DNA from: JAQVUB01 sp033809415 | GTDB taxonomy: Bacteria; Verrucomicrobiota; Lentisphaeria; Oligosphaerales; Oligosphaeraceae | DNA length: 33,799 nt | Direction of reading: 5' to 3' | Assembly (NCBI GenBank): GCA_033809415.1 | Contig: JAPXLT010000016.1 | Location: 1 to 33,799, forward strand | Shown here: piece by piece, positions 1 to 8,096 of the stretch | Layout: the number at the start of each line of letters is the position of its first letter | How positions within the stretch are numbered: position 1 is the stretch's first letter | The notes under the pieces: generated by a model | The model's input: only the letters and a program-made list of their open reading frames with translations | Database searches by the model: none | Told to the model about the DNA's origin: nothing | Program-made: the position numbers and the translations under genes

Positions 1-56
1 GGCTAAAGCCAGGGGTTAAGCATAGTCAAACGCCTACGGCGTAATACGTTATGCCA
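1..56. repeat. Palindromic intergenic repeat, family E, copy 1 (cut by window edge)
   Basis: The window opens inside a repeat whose second copy lies at 23904-23961. Shared blocks in order are GGCTAAAGCC, a GATTAAGCATGGTTAAG-like linker, the palindrome CGCCTACGGCG and a TATGCC end. Both copies are followed by CCGATC/CGATCTGTC-type sequence. It is non-coding; the reading frames crossing it are not credible. Confidence 0.7.
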
Positions 57-95
57 ATCCGCCGATCTGTCAGATAAAACAACCAATTCGACTGC

Positions 96-180
96 AAATT
101 CGCGTGCAATCCCATCACTCGAAGCAACAACCCCCATAAAAAATTTTCGTGCATTTTCGTGTTTTTTCGTTGTTAAAAAA
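96..180 (-). repeat. Intergenic repeat family B, copy 1
   Basis: Read on the minus strand it starts with repeated CACGAAAA-type units, then GGGTTGTTGCTTCGAGTGAT, then ATTGCACGCG. Five other copies lie at 1510-1578, 2537-2608, 9945-10017, 17056-17124 and 18127-18210. This copy follows a family A copy (181-236) exactly as in the A+B pair at 1449-1578, so A and B can travel as one composite. No minus-strand gene is seen on its right-hand side. Confidence 0.8.
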
Positions 181-236
181 TGGGTTGTGGGCGAAGCCCA
201 CGCCAAGCCTTTTCGTGTGGTTCGTGGTTAAAAAAT
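181..236 (-). repeat. Intergenic repeat family A, copy 1, with hairpin
   Basis: Read on the minus strand: TTAACCACGAA, CACGAAAAGGCTTGGC, the hairpin GTGGGC-TTC-GCCCAC, then AACCCATTTTTT. Stem plus T-run resembles an intrinsic terminator, although six bases separate the two. Related copies are at 1449-1502 and 24062-24117. Confidence 0.75.
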
Positions 237-308
237 CCTTTTTGGACGCGGCCTATATATAATATATCGGCATTTCAGCAAAATAGCAGCATATTTAAAA
301 AAATGGAC

Positions 309-336
309 TTGACAAATGCGGAATTGCAACTATATT
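309..336 (+). promoter_or_regulatory. Sigma70-type promoter of the GntR/LacI-type regulator
   Basis: A perfect -35 hexamer TTGACA (309-314) is followed by 16 bases and a -10 hexamer TATATT (331-336, five of six consensus bases). The start codon of the regulator is about 59 bases further on. Within the leader, ACAGA and TCTGT (346-367) form an inverted repeat 12 bases apart, a weak candidate for an autoregulatory operator. Confidence 0.6.
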
Positions 337-394
337 TTGGTTTATACAGAAATAAAATTTGGTCTGTTTTTGTTATATTTTAGGGTTTTGCCTA

Positions 395-1489
395 ATGTTG
401 AAGGTCGATATCATCAAGGGGCAGCTGCTGGACTACATCCGGCATTACCGTTCTTCCGGGCAGATACGTTTACCGACGGAGCGTCAGCTGGCGTTGGAAT
501 TGGGCTGTTCGCGTTCGACGGTGGGGAAAGCTCTTGGGGTATTGGCCGCAGAGGGAATCATTGATCGGCGTCCGAATTCGGGTTCCTATATCAATCAAGC
601 CAGTCCTGTGTGCTCGACGATAGCGGTTTTGTTGCGGAACACCTATCAGTGTACGGATGCGTATTTTCGTTTGGTGATTGATACTTTGTCTAGTTATGCC
701 GAACACTTGGGGTTGCAGATAAAAATTTATGATCATTTGAGTGCGTCCTTCGAGAAGCCGGGTTTTTTCGAGCAATTTAGTTCTTTGATAGAGGATGGAT
801 CGATATCAGGTTTGCTGATTGCCAGCCGCATGCCGATTCGTATTCCGGCTGCGCTGTATTCTCTTTGTCCAATTGTATCGATCAACAATATTTTTACGCA
901 GGGACATGAGATTCCCGCCATCTCCTGCGATTATTTCAGGGTTGGTTTTCTGGCTGCCAAGCATCTTTTGGAACAGGGGCACCGCCGAATTGCTTTTTTG
1001 ACTGAAAGCATGGAACATCCGGAAACCGGCCTGGATTTGTCCGGTTTCCGTTCTGCAATGGAGATGTATGGGCTCGAATTGGCTTCGTCCGATATCTTGG
1101 AAACCCGTGTAAATCTGAATTCACTCGGTTCCACCATCAGAACCTTTTTTAAGAAGCGCCAGCACAGCGCCTGTTTTGTTCGCAGCACCAGTCTGGCTTT
1201 GCAGGCTATTCCAATTTTGCAGCAGGCTTCCATCCGGGTGCCGCAGGACATTTCCGTCATCGCTGCCGGTAACTATCAGCCCGAACGTCAACAGCAAATG
1301 CAGTTGACGACCATCGATAATCGGATCGAAGAAATGTGCCAAAAAGGATTGGAATTTTTAAAATTAAAAGTTGCAAATCCTGGAATGAACCTTCCTAGCC
1401 TGACTCTGTTGGAACCGGAATTGCAAATTCGAGATACCGTCCTTCCGCTTTTAACCACGGATCACACAAAAGGACTTGGCGTGGACTAG
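395..1489 (+). CDS. GntR-type HTH / LacI-type sensor hybrid transcriptional regulator
   Basis: Probable sugar-responsive DNA-binding repressor of 364 residues with the AraR-like architecture. Residues 1-66 form a GntR winged helix (LPTERQLALELGCSRSTVGK, then the wing at RRPNSGSYI). The remainder is a LacI/periplasmic-binding-protein-like effector domain, with CDYFRVGFLAAKHLLEQGHR as the typical sensor stretch. I start at 395 because the upstream in-frame ATG at 359 adds residues unlike the family and lies too close to the promoter at 309-336; the ribosome-binding site is weak. It precedes a prepilin-like gene and a large secreted enzyme on the same strand, its likely targets. The last dozen codons and the TAG stop fall inside an intergenic repeat (1449-1502), so the natural C-terminus seems to have been replaced. 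The ligand cannot be told from sequence. Confidence 0.85.
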   Translation: MLKVDIIKGQLLDYIRHYRSSGQIRLPTERQLALELGCSRSTVGKALGVLAAEGIIDRRPNSGSYINQASPVCSTIAVLLRNTYQCTDAYFRLVIDTLSSYAEHLGLQIKIYDHLSASFEKPGFFEQFSSLIEDGSISGLLIASRMPIRIPAALYSLCPIVSINNIFTQGHEIPAISCDYFRVGFLAAKHLLEQGHRRIAFLTESMEHPETGLDLSGFRSAMEMYGLELASSDILETRVNLNSLGSTIRTFFKKRQHSACFVRSTSLALQAIPILQQASIRVPQDISVIAAGNYQPERQQQMQLTTIDNRIEEMCQKGLEFLKLKVANPGMNLPSLTLLEPELQIRDTVLPLLTTDHTKGLGVD

Positions 1490-1502
1490 CGTCCACAACC
1501 TA
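1449..1502 (+). repeat. Intergenic repeat family A, copy 2, overlapping the end of the regulator gene
   Basis: It matches the minus-strand reading of 181-236: TTAACCACGGATCACACAAAAGG, then GGCGTGG, hairpin, CCACAACC. It begins inside the coding region and contributes the final residues. It is followed directly by a family B copy in the same orientation. Confidence 0.8.
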
Positions 1503-1508
1503 TTTTTT
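1481..1508 (+). terminator. Hairpin plus T-run at the regulator stop codon
   Basis: GTGGAC-TAGC-GTCCAC (1481-1496) is a six-pair stem with a four-base loop, followed by AACCTA and TTTTTT. The TAG stop (1487-1489) lies in the loop. Compared with the copy at 181-236, one stem pair has changed from G:C to A:T on both sides. The shape is terminator-like, but the gap between stem and T-run is longer than usual. Confidence 0.45.
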
Positions 1509-1509
1509 A

Positions 1510-1578
1510 TCCACGGAAACACGGAAAACTCGGAAAATTTGTAGGGTTGCTGCTTTGACGGATGAGATTGCACGCGGT
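1510..1578 (+). repeat. Intergenic repeat family B, copy 2
   Basis: CCACGGAAACACGGAAAACTC, then TTTGTAGGGTTGCTGCTTTG, GACGGATGAGATTGCACGCG. It sits just after the regulator stop codon in the regulator's sense orientation. Confidence 0.8.
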
Positions 1579-1611
1579 TCAGAAGTAGCGCAACCGTCCC
1601 GGTTGTGATTG
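1579..1611 (+). repeat. Short palindromic repeat GCAACCGTCCCGGTTG, copy 1
   Basis: CAACCG-TCC-CGGTTG is a perfect six-pair stem. The same block, with flanking AGTAGCGC and TGTGAT, recurs inverted at 17018-17047 and direct at 20711-20735. Bases 1612-1775 carry no gene that I recognise. Confidence 0.65.
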
Positions 1612-1787
1612 ATGTTTCCCCTCTCACGCTCGATCGCTCCCATGTGCAAGAAGCAGGAATACAGGTTGGATAGATCGGCGAGGTCTGCATAACGAATTGC
1701 TTCGTAGAAACTTAAGGAACCAACCAAAGTCAGTGCAATCATTCGGATCAAACGTCAAATGTTAGAAATCCAAAAAAGGAGGCGAAG

Positions 1788-2474
1788 ATGAAACGGGAAA
1801 AAAGAAGCTGTAAATTATTTACCCTGATCGAGTTGCTAATAGTCATTGCGATTATTGCCATCCTGGCGTCGATGCTGCTGCCGGCTTTGAGCAAGGCCCG
1901 TGAAAAGGCCCGCACCGTCAGCTGCACGTCCAACCATAAACAGCTGGCCTTCAGCTGGCTGATGTATGCCGACGATCATAACGGCACACTTCTGAGCCAC
2001 GCCTACTACTATCCCTCGGACTACATCTTGCCGAACGGCACTACCTGTAGCGAAGACTACAAACTCTGGCAGACTACCCTCCATCCTTGGCAGCCGGAAT
2101 TCAAAGTCTACAACTGCCCATCCAACTTCAGTGCTGACTGCATCTACACAGGACAATACCTCGGCAAAGCCCCCATCGGCTACAACGCCTACGTCCCCCG
2201 TTACGGAATGCACCTCAGCAAACTCCGCCGTCCTGCAGAGCTGATGGTTTTTGCTGACGCCAATTCCAAACCGAACGGTCCAGGCACTCCCACAGTCGCA
2301 AACGCATACGCCCTGGCCGACGTCGATCACGTTCGCAAAGTCGGGCGACACAACAACACGGCTAATATCACCTATGGCGATGGGCATGTCGGCAGCCGCC
2401 GAGGGCCGTCCATCCCCAACCGAGTATTCGAAAGCATTCTTTGGTACCCGACCTATGACGGGAACAACCCCTAA
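1788..2474 (+). CDS. Prepilin-like protein with N-terminal type II methylation-type segment
   Basis: A 228-residue pseudopilin-like protein. Residues 11-34 form the hydrophobic N-terminal helix starting FTLIELLIVIAII, with Glu at mature position 5, followed by the SKAREKAR linker. The C-terminal half carries an H-X9-DG motif (RHNNTANITYGDGHV), typical of the expanded prepilin-like family of Lentisphaerota and Planctomycetota. The start has a strong ribosome-binding site (AAGGAGG, 1777-1783). The residue before the expected cleavage site is Leu, not the Gly that prepilin peptidases normally need. It lies between a sugar-type regulator and a large secreted enzyme; its specific role is unknown, and export or surface display of the neighbouring enzyme is a guess. 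Confidence 0.88.
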   Translation: MKREKRSCKLFTLIELLIVIAIIAILASMLLPALSKAREKARTVSCTSNHKQLAFSWLMYADDHNGTLLSHAYYYPSDYILPNGTTCSEDYKLWQTTLHPWQPEFKVYNCPSNFSADCIYTGQYLGKAPIGYNAYVPRYGMHLSKLRRPAELMVFADANSKPNGPGTPTVANAYALADVDHVRKVGRHNNTANITYGDGHVGSRRGPSIPNRVFESILWYPTYDGNNP

Positions 2475-2536
2475 ATCGTTGCAAAGGGTGAAGACGCATG
2501 ATCCTGAACTACATGGAGCACCCGCAATCCGTTTTT

Positions 2537-2608
2537 GTCCACGGAAAGCACGGAAAGCGCGGAAAATTTTGTAGGGGTCGCTGCTTTGACGGATGAAATG
2601 GCACGCGG
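2537..2608 (+). repeat. Intergenic repeat family B, copy 3
   Basis: CCACGGAAAGCACGGAAAGCG, TTTTGTAGGGGTCGCTGCTTTG, GACGGATGAAATGGCACGCG. It follows the prepilin-like gene by about 60 bases, in that gene's sense orientation, and ends about 120 bases before the next start codon. Confidence 0.8.
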
Positions 2609-2731
2609 AGTTACGGTCTGGTTTGTTATTTTCTCTATCCGATCCGACCGATGCAGCATAAAGTTGCGGTCATGTGCCGGCGACCTGGCTGGCGTATGTT
2701 CTTGATTCAAGGCAATTCAGGAGGATGACTC

Positions 2732-5401
2732 ATGACATTTCAAACTCAAACGGCATTGCGGGCAGGGCGGTGTTGCTTGGCGGCGATGGTGTTTTTCGGC
2801 ATCTGCTTGTGCGCACAAGATACCATCATGACCAAGAAGGAAGGGCAGGAATTGCCCTATGTGTTGACAGCGGCGCTGCGGACGGCGACGCCGCCCGAGA
2901 TCGACGGGCGGCTCGACGACGCCTGCTGGAGGGAGGCCGCAGTCGCCGCCGACTTTGTCCTGCTCGGCGGCAGGGGCTATGCTACCGCAAAAACCGAGGC
3001 GCGGGTGCTCTGGGACGCGGACAACCTCTATATCGGCATGCGCTGCCTTGATGCCAATCCCGCCCTCCTGAAAAAAACAGCGGACAAACGCGACGGATTG
3101 GTCTGCGCTGATGACTGCGTGGAAATTTTCTTGACGCCGCCGAATAATTCCGTGCTGGCGCGTTTTCCCGCCTCGAGCCGTTATTTCCACCTTGCGGTCA
3201 ACGCGGCCGGCGTACGCTTGGACGAGATCGGCTCGGAGTCGCCGACGACCTGGAACCCCCGCTGGACGGTGCGCACCTCCGTCCACGGCGACCGCTGGGA
3301 GGCGGAGCTGTCCATCCCCTGGGCTGAATTGAAGAGCATGGGGAGGCACCAGGATATCTGGGAGGTCAACTTCAACCGCGGCCTGCCCAAGCGCGGCCAG
3401 GCTGCCGCCGAATACAGCGGCTGGTCCATCACCTTTGCCGGCTTCCATGAGCCGGATCGTTTCGGCAAGCTGGTGTTTTTGAAACGCTGGCCCGCCGCCG
3501 GCAAGAAAACGGTCGATGCCGAAATAGCGGCTGACATCGTCCGCAAGACGGAACTCGAGCCGCCGCTGAAGCAAGCCGAGGCCGCCTTGAAGAACGCCCA
3601 GGACAAGCTGCGGCAGCTGGCGGGCAAGTCGGAATTGCGCCAGGTCAAGGACGCCGCCGCCGCCGTCAAGGAGCAGCTGCCCCAAGTGGCCGGACATGTT
3701 CAGGCATTGGCAGAGGAAAGCGCCGTCAACCTGCTCACGCAGCGGGAAAAGCTCCGCGACCTGTTCCGCAAGTGCCGGAAGGACGCCGCCGCCCTGCTGG
3801 CCAGGGCGGACTTCTATGGCGGGCTGACCCAGGCCCAGCTGCGCGGAGAGGCGCCGATCCCGGATTTCAAGGTTTTCCTGCTGCCGACCATCACTGACGA
3901 GAAGCGCCTGCCGCATCAGCTGCCGCCGGACGCATTGCCCGGACCGACGATGGCTTTGACCGCCTGCCCCGGCGAATATGAATCGGCCAGCTTCGGCATC
4001 TACGCCTTGCAAAGCCTGAACGGGATAAAAATGTCCGCCAGCGACCTGGTCGGCCCCGGCGGCGTCGTCCCGGGCGGCGCCCTTGACCTCCGCGTCGTCA
4101 AGGTCTGGTACCAGTCCGGTCGCGATGTCGATTTCCAGAATTTGAAGCTTCTCACCCCGGAGCTGCTGCTCAAGGACGACAGCCTGGTGCAGATCGACGA
4201 GAAGCGCCAGGTCAACATCCTCAAGATGGACAAGGACGCGATGCGCGACGCCGATGTCTTGCAGCCGTTTGCCGTGGCCGCCAGCACCTTCAAGCAATGC
4301 TGGCTGACGATTCATGTCCCAGCGGAAGCCAAGGCCGGCGTCTACCGCGGAACCATCACCATCGCCCCGGACACCGGCGCGGCGTTTGCCCAGCCGGTGG
4401 AGCTGACGGTGCTGCCCTTCACTCTGGATGAGCCGAGGATCATCTGCTCCATGTATTATCGCGGTTGTCTCAGCAAAGGGGCACCGATCTGCCATTCCGA
4501 TCACAAGACGGAAGAGCAGATGTTGGCCGAGTTGAAGGACATGGCCGCGCATGGGGTGACCAATCCGACTGTCTATCAGGAGCCGGGGCCGTACCTCGAG
4601 CGCTATTTCCAGCTGCGCCAGGAGGCCGGCATGCGTGGCGGCCCGCTCCTGTTCCTGGGCAGTAGCACTCCCAAGGCGGCGGCAGGCATCGTTGCACATC
4701 CCAAGACAGCGGCAGACATCATTGCACTGGCGCGCAAATATGGCTTCACCGATGTATATTTCTACGGACGTGATGAGCGCAAAGGCGACGAACTGCGGGC
4801 ACAGCGCGACTGGTATGACTGCATCCACGCCGCCGGTGGCAAGGTGTTCGTCGCCGGCTACACGGACTCCTATGAAATCATGGGCGACGTGCTTGACCTG
4901 CCGATTTTTGCTTTCAAGCCGGATGTCGCCATGGGCGAGGCATATCATGCCATGGGGCACCTGATCGGCAGCTATGCCAATCCCCAGGGCGGCGTCGAGA
5001 AGCCGGAGACCTACCGGCGCAATTACGGCCTGGGGCTGTGGAAGGCCGGCTACGACTGCGCCTGCACCTACGCATATCAGCATTCCTTTGGACATTCCTG
5101 GGATGACTACGACCACGTGAAGTTTCGTGACCATGAAATGGCGTATCCCACTGTCAACGGCGTCATCCCCACCTTGCAGTGGGAGGGCTACCGCGAAGGC
5201 TATGACGACTTGCGCTACCTGGCCACCCTGGAGAACTTGGCGGACAGGCATCAGCGCGCTCCCGGCAAGACCGGTGAGCTGGCCCGCGCCACGCAGCTCT
5301 GGATCCGGCGCCTGGACCCGGACGCCACCCCCCTGGATGAAATCAGGGGCGGAATCATCAAGCGCATCCTGGCCCTGCGCGAGGCCGTTGCCGCACCGTA
5401 A
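2732..5401 (+). CDS. Secreted CBM9-like / GH123-DUF4091-like glycoside hydrolase
   Basis: Predicted exported enzyme of 889 residues. Residues 1-28 look like a signal peptide (hydrophobic core around CLAAMVFFGICLC). Residues 41-252 resemble a CBM9/DOMON-like carbohydrate-binding domain (PPEIDGRLDDACW, DADNLYIGMRC, DDCVEIFL, WEAELSIPW). Residues 262-362 are rich in Lys, Glu and Ala and look like a helical or coiled-coil spacer. The rest resembles GH123/DUF4091 enzymes: an acidic pair in VYFYGRDE (675-682), and the DUF4091 signature LQWEGYREGYDDLRYLATLE (815-834). GH123 enzymes act on N-acetylgalactosamine glycosides by substrate-assisted catalysis; the substrate here is unknown. AGGAGG lies seven bases before the ATG. 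The gene is visibly richer in G and C than its neighbours. Confidence 0.78.
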   Translation: MTFQTQTALRAGRCCLAAMVFFGICLCAQDTIMTKKEGQELPYVLTAALRTATPPEIDGRLDDACWREAAVAADFVLLGGRGYATAKTEARVLWDADNLYIGMRCLDANPALLKKTADKRDGLVCADDCVEIFLTPPNNSVLARFPASSRYFHLAVNAAGVRLDEIGSESPTTWNPRWTVRTSVHGDRWEAELSIPWAELKSMGRHQDIWEVNFNRGLPKRGQAAAEYSGWSITFAGFHEPDRFGKLVFLKRWPAAGKKTVDAEIAADIVRKTELEPPLKQAEAALKNAQDKLRQLAGKSELRQVKDAAAAVKEQLPQVAGHVQALAEESAVNLLTQREKLRDLFRKCRKDAAALLARADFYGGLTQAQLRGEAPIPDFKVFLLPTITDEKRLPHQLPPDALPGPTMALTACPGEYESASFGIYALQSLNGIKMSASDLVGPGGVVPGGALDLRVVKVWYQSGRDVDFQNLKLLTPELLLKDDSLVQIDEKRQVNILKMDKDAMRDADVLQPFAVAASTFKQCWLTIHVPAEAKAGVYRGTITIAPDTGAAFAQPVELTVLPFTLDEPRIICSMYYRGCLSKGAPICHSDHKTEEQMLAELKDMAAHGVTNPTVYQEPGPYLERYFQLRQEAGMRGGPLLFLGSSTPKAAAGIVAHPKTAADIIALARKYGFTDVYFYGRDERKGDELRAQRDWYDCIHAAGGKVFVAGYTDSYEIMGDVLDLPIFAFKPDVAMGEAYHAMGHLIGSYANPQGGVEKPETYRRNYGLGLWKAGYDCACTYAYQHSFGHSWDDYDHVKFRDHEMAYPTVNGVIPTLQWEGYREGYDDLRYLATLENLADRHQRAPGKTGELARATQLWIRRLDPDATPLDEIRGGIIKRILALREAVAAP

Positions 5402-5458
5402 GCTCGTTCGCGAAGCCCCGGGGAGGTGCACGCCTCGCAAAGCGAAAAATTCTTTTTG

Positions 5459-5570
5459 AACAACGGAATGCCCAAAGGACACGAAAAAAATTCATGGAAG
5501 TGGCTTTTTATGCGCAAATGTGTTGTGTTCGCCATGAAATTTTTTCGTGTCCATTCGTGTCTTTCGTTGT
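5459..5570. repeat. Fold-back pair of CACGAAAA-type repeats (inverted repeat)
   Basis: The left arm 5459-5497 (ending GGACACGAAAAAAATTCATGG) and right arm 5532-5570 are inverted, roughly 80% matching copies about 39 bases long around a 34-base loop. It sits 58 bases after the CBM9/GH123-like stop codon and could form a long hairpin in the mRNA. The left arm is in the sense orientation of the preceding gene. Confidence 0.7.
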
Positions 5571-5727
5571 AAAAAACTGTCACCCAGTTTTACTGACGCA
5601 TTACGCACGCCTCTGTGTTTTTTAGGACGCACTTTGAAAATGTGCTTTCCCCCTAAAAAATCTGCGTAAATCTGCGGATAAAACCAGAATCCTTCACTAA
5701 CAAGAAATTGGAGGGTAGTAGTACGGT
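5571..5727. other. Remainder of the gap before the six-hairpin gene
   Basis: No gene seen. AATCTGCGTAAATCTGCGG at 5658-5676 is a short internal direct repeat (ATCTGCG twice). A purine-rich GGAGGG (5710-5715) precedes the next start codon by 12 bases. No convincing promoter hexamers were found. Confidence 0.4.
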
Positions 5728-6987
5728 ATGATAGCAGTGACTACCATGGAAGCCAACGACCTTTTGCTTTTGCAAGAGGACATTCTCAATGCGGCTGGAA
5801 TGGATCGGAACTCTTTGCGGGAGAGTTTGCGCGCTGCACTTTTCTGGCTTGGCGACCGCGCACAGGTGCAGGATGAAGCAGAACCGGTTGAAAAGAGACA
5901 TCACCAGCTTAGCTGGAAAGGCGCCATCAAAGGAGAGTATTCTGCTGCGCTGCGGAAATGGCACTTTTTCTGCCCTGTATGGCATACCGGGCAGGCGGTG
6001 AAAGCCTTTACACTCGGATATCAGGCTCTGGGGGAACCTGGGCTTCTGAAAAATGCCAGAGCAGGCGCGGATTTCATCCACGCCAATAGCATCGATGGAG
6101 AACTGCCTGACGAAAAAATTATTCTTGCTTATGAGGACTTTGACGATAAATTGAACACACCCGCAGTGCTGGAGTGTCTGGATGGATTGCGCTGTTTGTA
6201 TGAATGCCAGGGAAAGCCTGAAGATAAACTGCTTTTGCTCGATGCCGCCCGATGGGTTCTTCGGCATGCCTGGCGTCCGGGGCAGGGATTGTTTCAGGAT
6301 TTCTACGATCCTGTAAAGAAAAAATTTATCAGCCACAAAAACAACAGGGGGTACGGGCGTCCTCTGTTTGATGACGGGATTTTTCTGACAGCATTCAGGC
6401 TCAGCGGGCAGAGGCAGTTCCGGGACGCTTTTTATGAAACTGCCGAGCGGCTTTTAAACGACGAAAAGCCGGCGGGCAACTGGATTAAGTATCCTCCATG
6501 CCATGAGGGAAGAGGCCTGATTCACCCGCGGCATGCTTATTGGTGGGGGTTTCCGATGTTCATGGCTTACCGGGACAGCGGCGATGAAAGGTATCTGAAC
6601 TGCGCATTGCGGGCATGCCGCTGGTATGTCAGCGCCCAACGCCGGGATGGTGGAATGTTTCGAGGCACTTACGAAGATTTCACAACGGAATCATTCGGCC
6701 ATGCCACCTCCGGGATTGCCGCTGCCATGAGCATGTTCCTGGAGGCGATTCACACCACTGGTTCGCAGGAGTTCGTTCCGCCGCTGGCAAAAGCTCTGGC
6801 GTTTTGTGCAAAGATGCAATTCAGCAAAGTCTCCGATGATAATCTCCAGGGCGCCATCCTGGAAAAAATCCTGCCGCCGGATGGAACGGATCGCAGCCCC
6901 TACTATATTCGGGCTTTAGGCAGCATCTTTTACGCACAGGCCGCCGCCAAAATCCTGGCTTTGGAAAATGGGGAAAAACTTGTCTAA
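5728..6987 (+). CDS. Six-hairpin (alpha/alpha toroid) glycosidase-like protein
   Basis: A 419-residue protein without a signal peptide, so probably cytosolic. Regularly spaced helices with aromatic-acidic loops (WKGAIKGEYSAALRKWHFFC, YGRPLFDDGIFLTAFRLSG, HPRHAYWWGFPMFMAYRDSG, GTYEDFTTESFGHATSGIAA) suggest the six-hairpin glycosidase superfamily, which includes unsaturated glucuronyl and rhamnogalacturonyl hydrolases. I cannot assign a family; an epimerase or lyase of the same fold is possible. The ATG at 5728 has GGAGGG at a rather long spacing; the ATG at 5746 is an alternative. A repeat fragment and 67 bases separate it from the C45-type gene, so the two may be cotranscribed and may process oligosaccharides imported from outside. 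Confidence 0.6.
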   Translation: MIAVTTMEANDLLLLQEDILNAAGMDRNSLRESLRAALFWLGDRAQVQDEAEPVEKRHHQLSWKGAIKGEYSAALRKWHFFCPVWHTGQAVKAFTLGYQALGEPGLLKNARAGADFIHANSIDGELPDEKIILAYEDFDDKLNTPAVLECLDGLRCLYECQGKPEDKLLLLDAARWVLRHAWRPGQGLFQDFYDPVKKKFISHKNNRGYGRPLFDDGIFLTAFRLSGQRQFRDAFYETAERLLNDEKPAGNWIKYPPCHEGRGLIHPRHAYWWGFPMFMAYRDSGDERYLNCALRACRWYVSAQRRDGGMFRGTYEDFTTESFGHATSGIAAAMSMFLEAIHTTGSQEFVPPLAKALAFCAKMQFSKVSDDNLQGAILEKILPPDGTDRSPYYIRALGSIFYAQAAAKILALENGEKLV

Positions 6988-7010
6988 TGAGAGTCCGTTC
7001 AGAAGGGATT

Positions 7011-7045
7011 TTTTAACCACGAAAGGCACGAAAAAACTTTTTGGA
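7011..7045 (+). repeat. CACGAAAA-type repeat fragment between two genes, left arm
   Basis: TTTTTTAACCACGAAAGGCACG followed by AAAAAAC. It follows the six-hairpin stop codon by 23 bases in sense orientation and ends ten bases before the next ATG. An inverted fragment occurs at 8097-8134, so the C45-type gene is framed by an inverted pair. Confidence 0.65.
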
Positions 7046-7054
7046 CACCTTCTA

Positions 7055-8077
7055 ATGAGCAGCCAGATTATCAAACAGATTGCATGTTCCGGAACGCCTC
7101 GCCAGCTGGGAGAACAGTACGGAGAAGCCGCACGAGCGGAAATCCAGACAAACTGCGAGTTGTTCCAAGCGCACTGGCAATCCAGTCAATCCCAGGAAGT
7201 TGCAAAGTTCCTCCGGGGGCGCCTGCAACGCTTTTACCCGGATATCCTCGTCGAAATGGAAGGGGTTGCCGCCGCTGCGCATGTCGATTTGCTGCATATT
7301 CTGTTAATGAACCATGTGCCTCTCTTGAAGCAAGCAGATAATTGCACTGTAATGATTCTGCGTGATACGCCTGATGGACCCATTATTGCGAAAAACAATG
7401 ATTCCCCGCCGGATGAAAACTTCCCCTTTATCCTGCGAAAATGTCAGCCGGCTGAAGGTCTTCCTTTTATCCAGTTTACATATGCCGGTTGGCTGTCCGG
7501 CCTGGATTCCATGAATGCTGCCGGCCTGGCCAATACGCATAGCTCTGTCGGCTCCAAGTTTGCTTGCCTGGCACAGGGTCCGGATATCCGCTTGAGCGTC
7601 TATCATTGTTTGAAAACCTGTCGCAAGACCTGCGAATTGATTGAGGAATTACAGCGCATTTCCTGCTCCGGCAAAGGATTCAGCATTGCTGTCGGTGATG
7701 CGACCGGGCATACTGCAATTCTGGATGCCCCGGTACCATTGCTGGGGATCAGGGCGGAAAATCAAAATTTTGCCTTTTCGACGAATCTCTATATGACGCC
7801 AGGGTTGGAGGATGTCGATCTTCGACCACCTGCTAAACGTTCTATTGCTCAATATCGGTATGGTTATCTGCAATGGATTGCCACCGAAAAGCCGCCGCAT
7901 GATCAGGCTGACATCAGAGCCTTGCTCAGCAGTCATGAACCATGGGCACCTTGCCGACATGGAGGGGCACACCAGTCTGTAACAAACTGGTCCGTACTCC
8001 TTTTGCCAGCCATGCATACGCTCTTTGTTGCCAATGGACCGCCATGCTGCAATCCATATATCGAATACCAGCTGTGA
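7055..8077 (+). CDS. C45-type (AAT-like) N-terminal-nucleophile acyltransferase/amidohydrolase
   Basis: A 340-residue protein resembling the acyl-CoA:6-aminopenicillanate acyltransferase family (peptidase C45, PF03417). Such enzymes are proenzymes that cut themselves before a cysteine, which becomes the nucleophile. Cys97 in ADNCTVMILRD is the likely nucleophile, followed by the family-like IIAKNNDSPP and GLANTHSSVGSKF. The start is placed at 7055 (MSSQIIKQIACSGTPRQLGEQ) because the extra 29 upstream residues are encoded partly by an intergenic repeat and are unlike the family. No signal peptide is seen. In this setting deacylation of an imported sugar or amide substrate is plausible, but the substrate is unknown. 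Confidence 0.72.
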   Translation: MSSQIIKQIACSGTPRQLGEQYGEAARAEIQTNCELFQAHWQSSQSQEVAKFLRGRLQRFYPDILVEMEGVAAAAHVDLLHILLMNHVPLLKQADNCTVMILRDTPDGPIIAKNNDSPPDENFPFILRKCQPAEGLPFIQFTYAGWLSGLDSMNAAGLANTHSSVGSKFACLAQGPDIRLSVYHCLKTCRKTCELIEELQRISCSGKGFSIAVGDATGHTAILDAPVPLLGIRAENQNFAFSTNLYMTPGLEDVDLRPPAKRSIAQYRYGYLQWIATEKPPHDQADIRALLSSHEPWAPCRHGGAHQSVTNWSVLLLPAMHTLFVANGPPCCNPYIEYQL

Positions 8078-8096
8078 GGATCCGTTCATGAAAAAC

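Noticed and set aside
3..206. 67-residue frames at the left edge
   Set aside because: They are encoded entirely by repeats E, B and A and have no plausible start signal.
2717..5482. Very long open frame (921 codons) antisense to the CBM9/GH123-like gene
   Set aside because: It mirrors a GC-rich gene with clear domains and a ribosome-binding site on the other strand; its translation has no recognisable domain and is rich in Gly, Gln and Ala runs typical of shadow frames.
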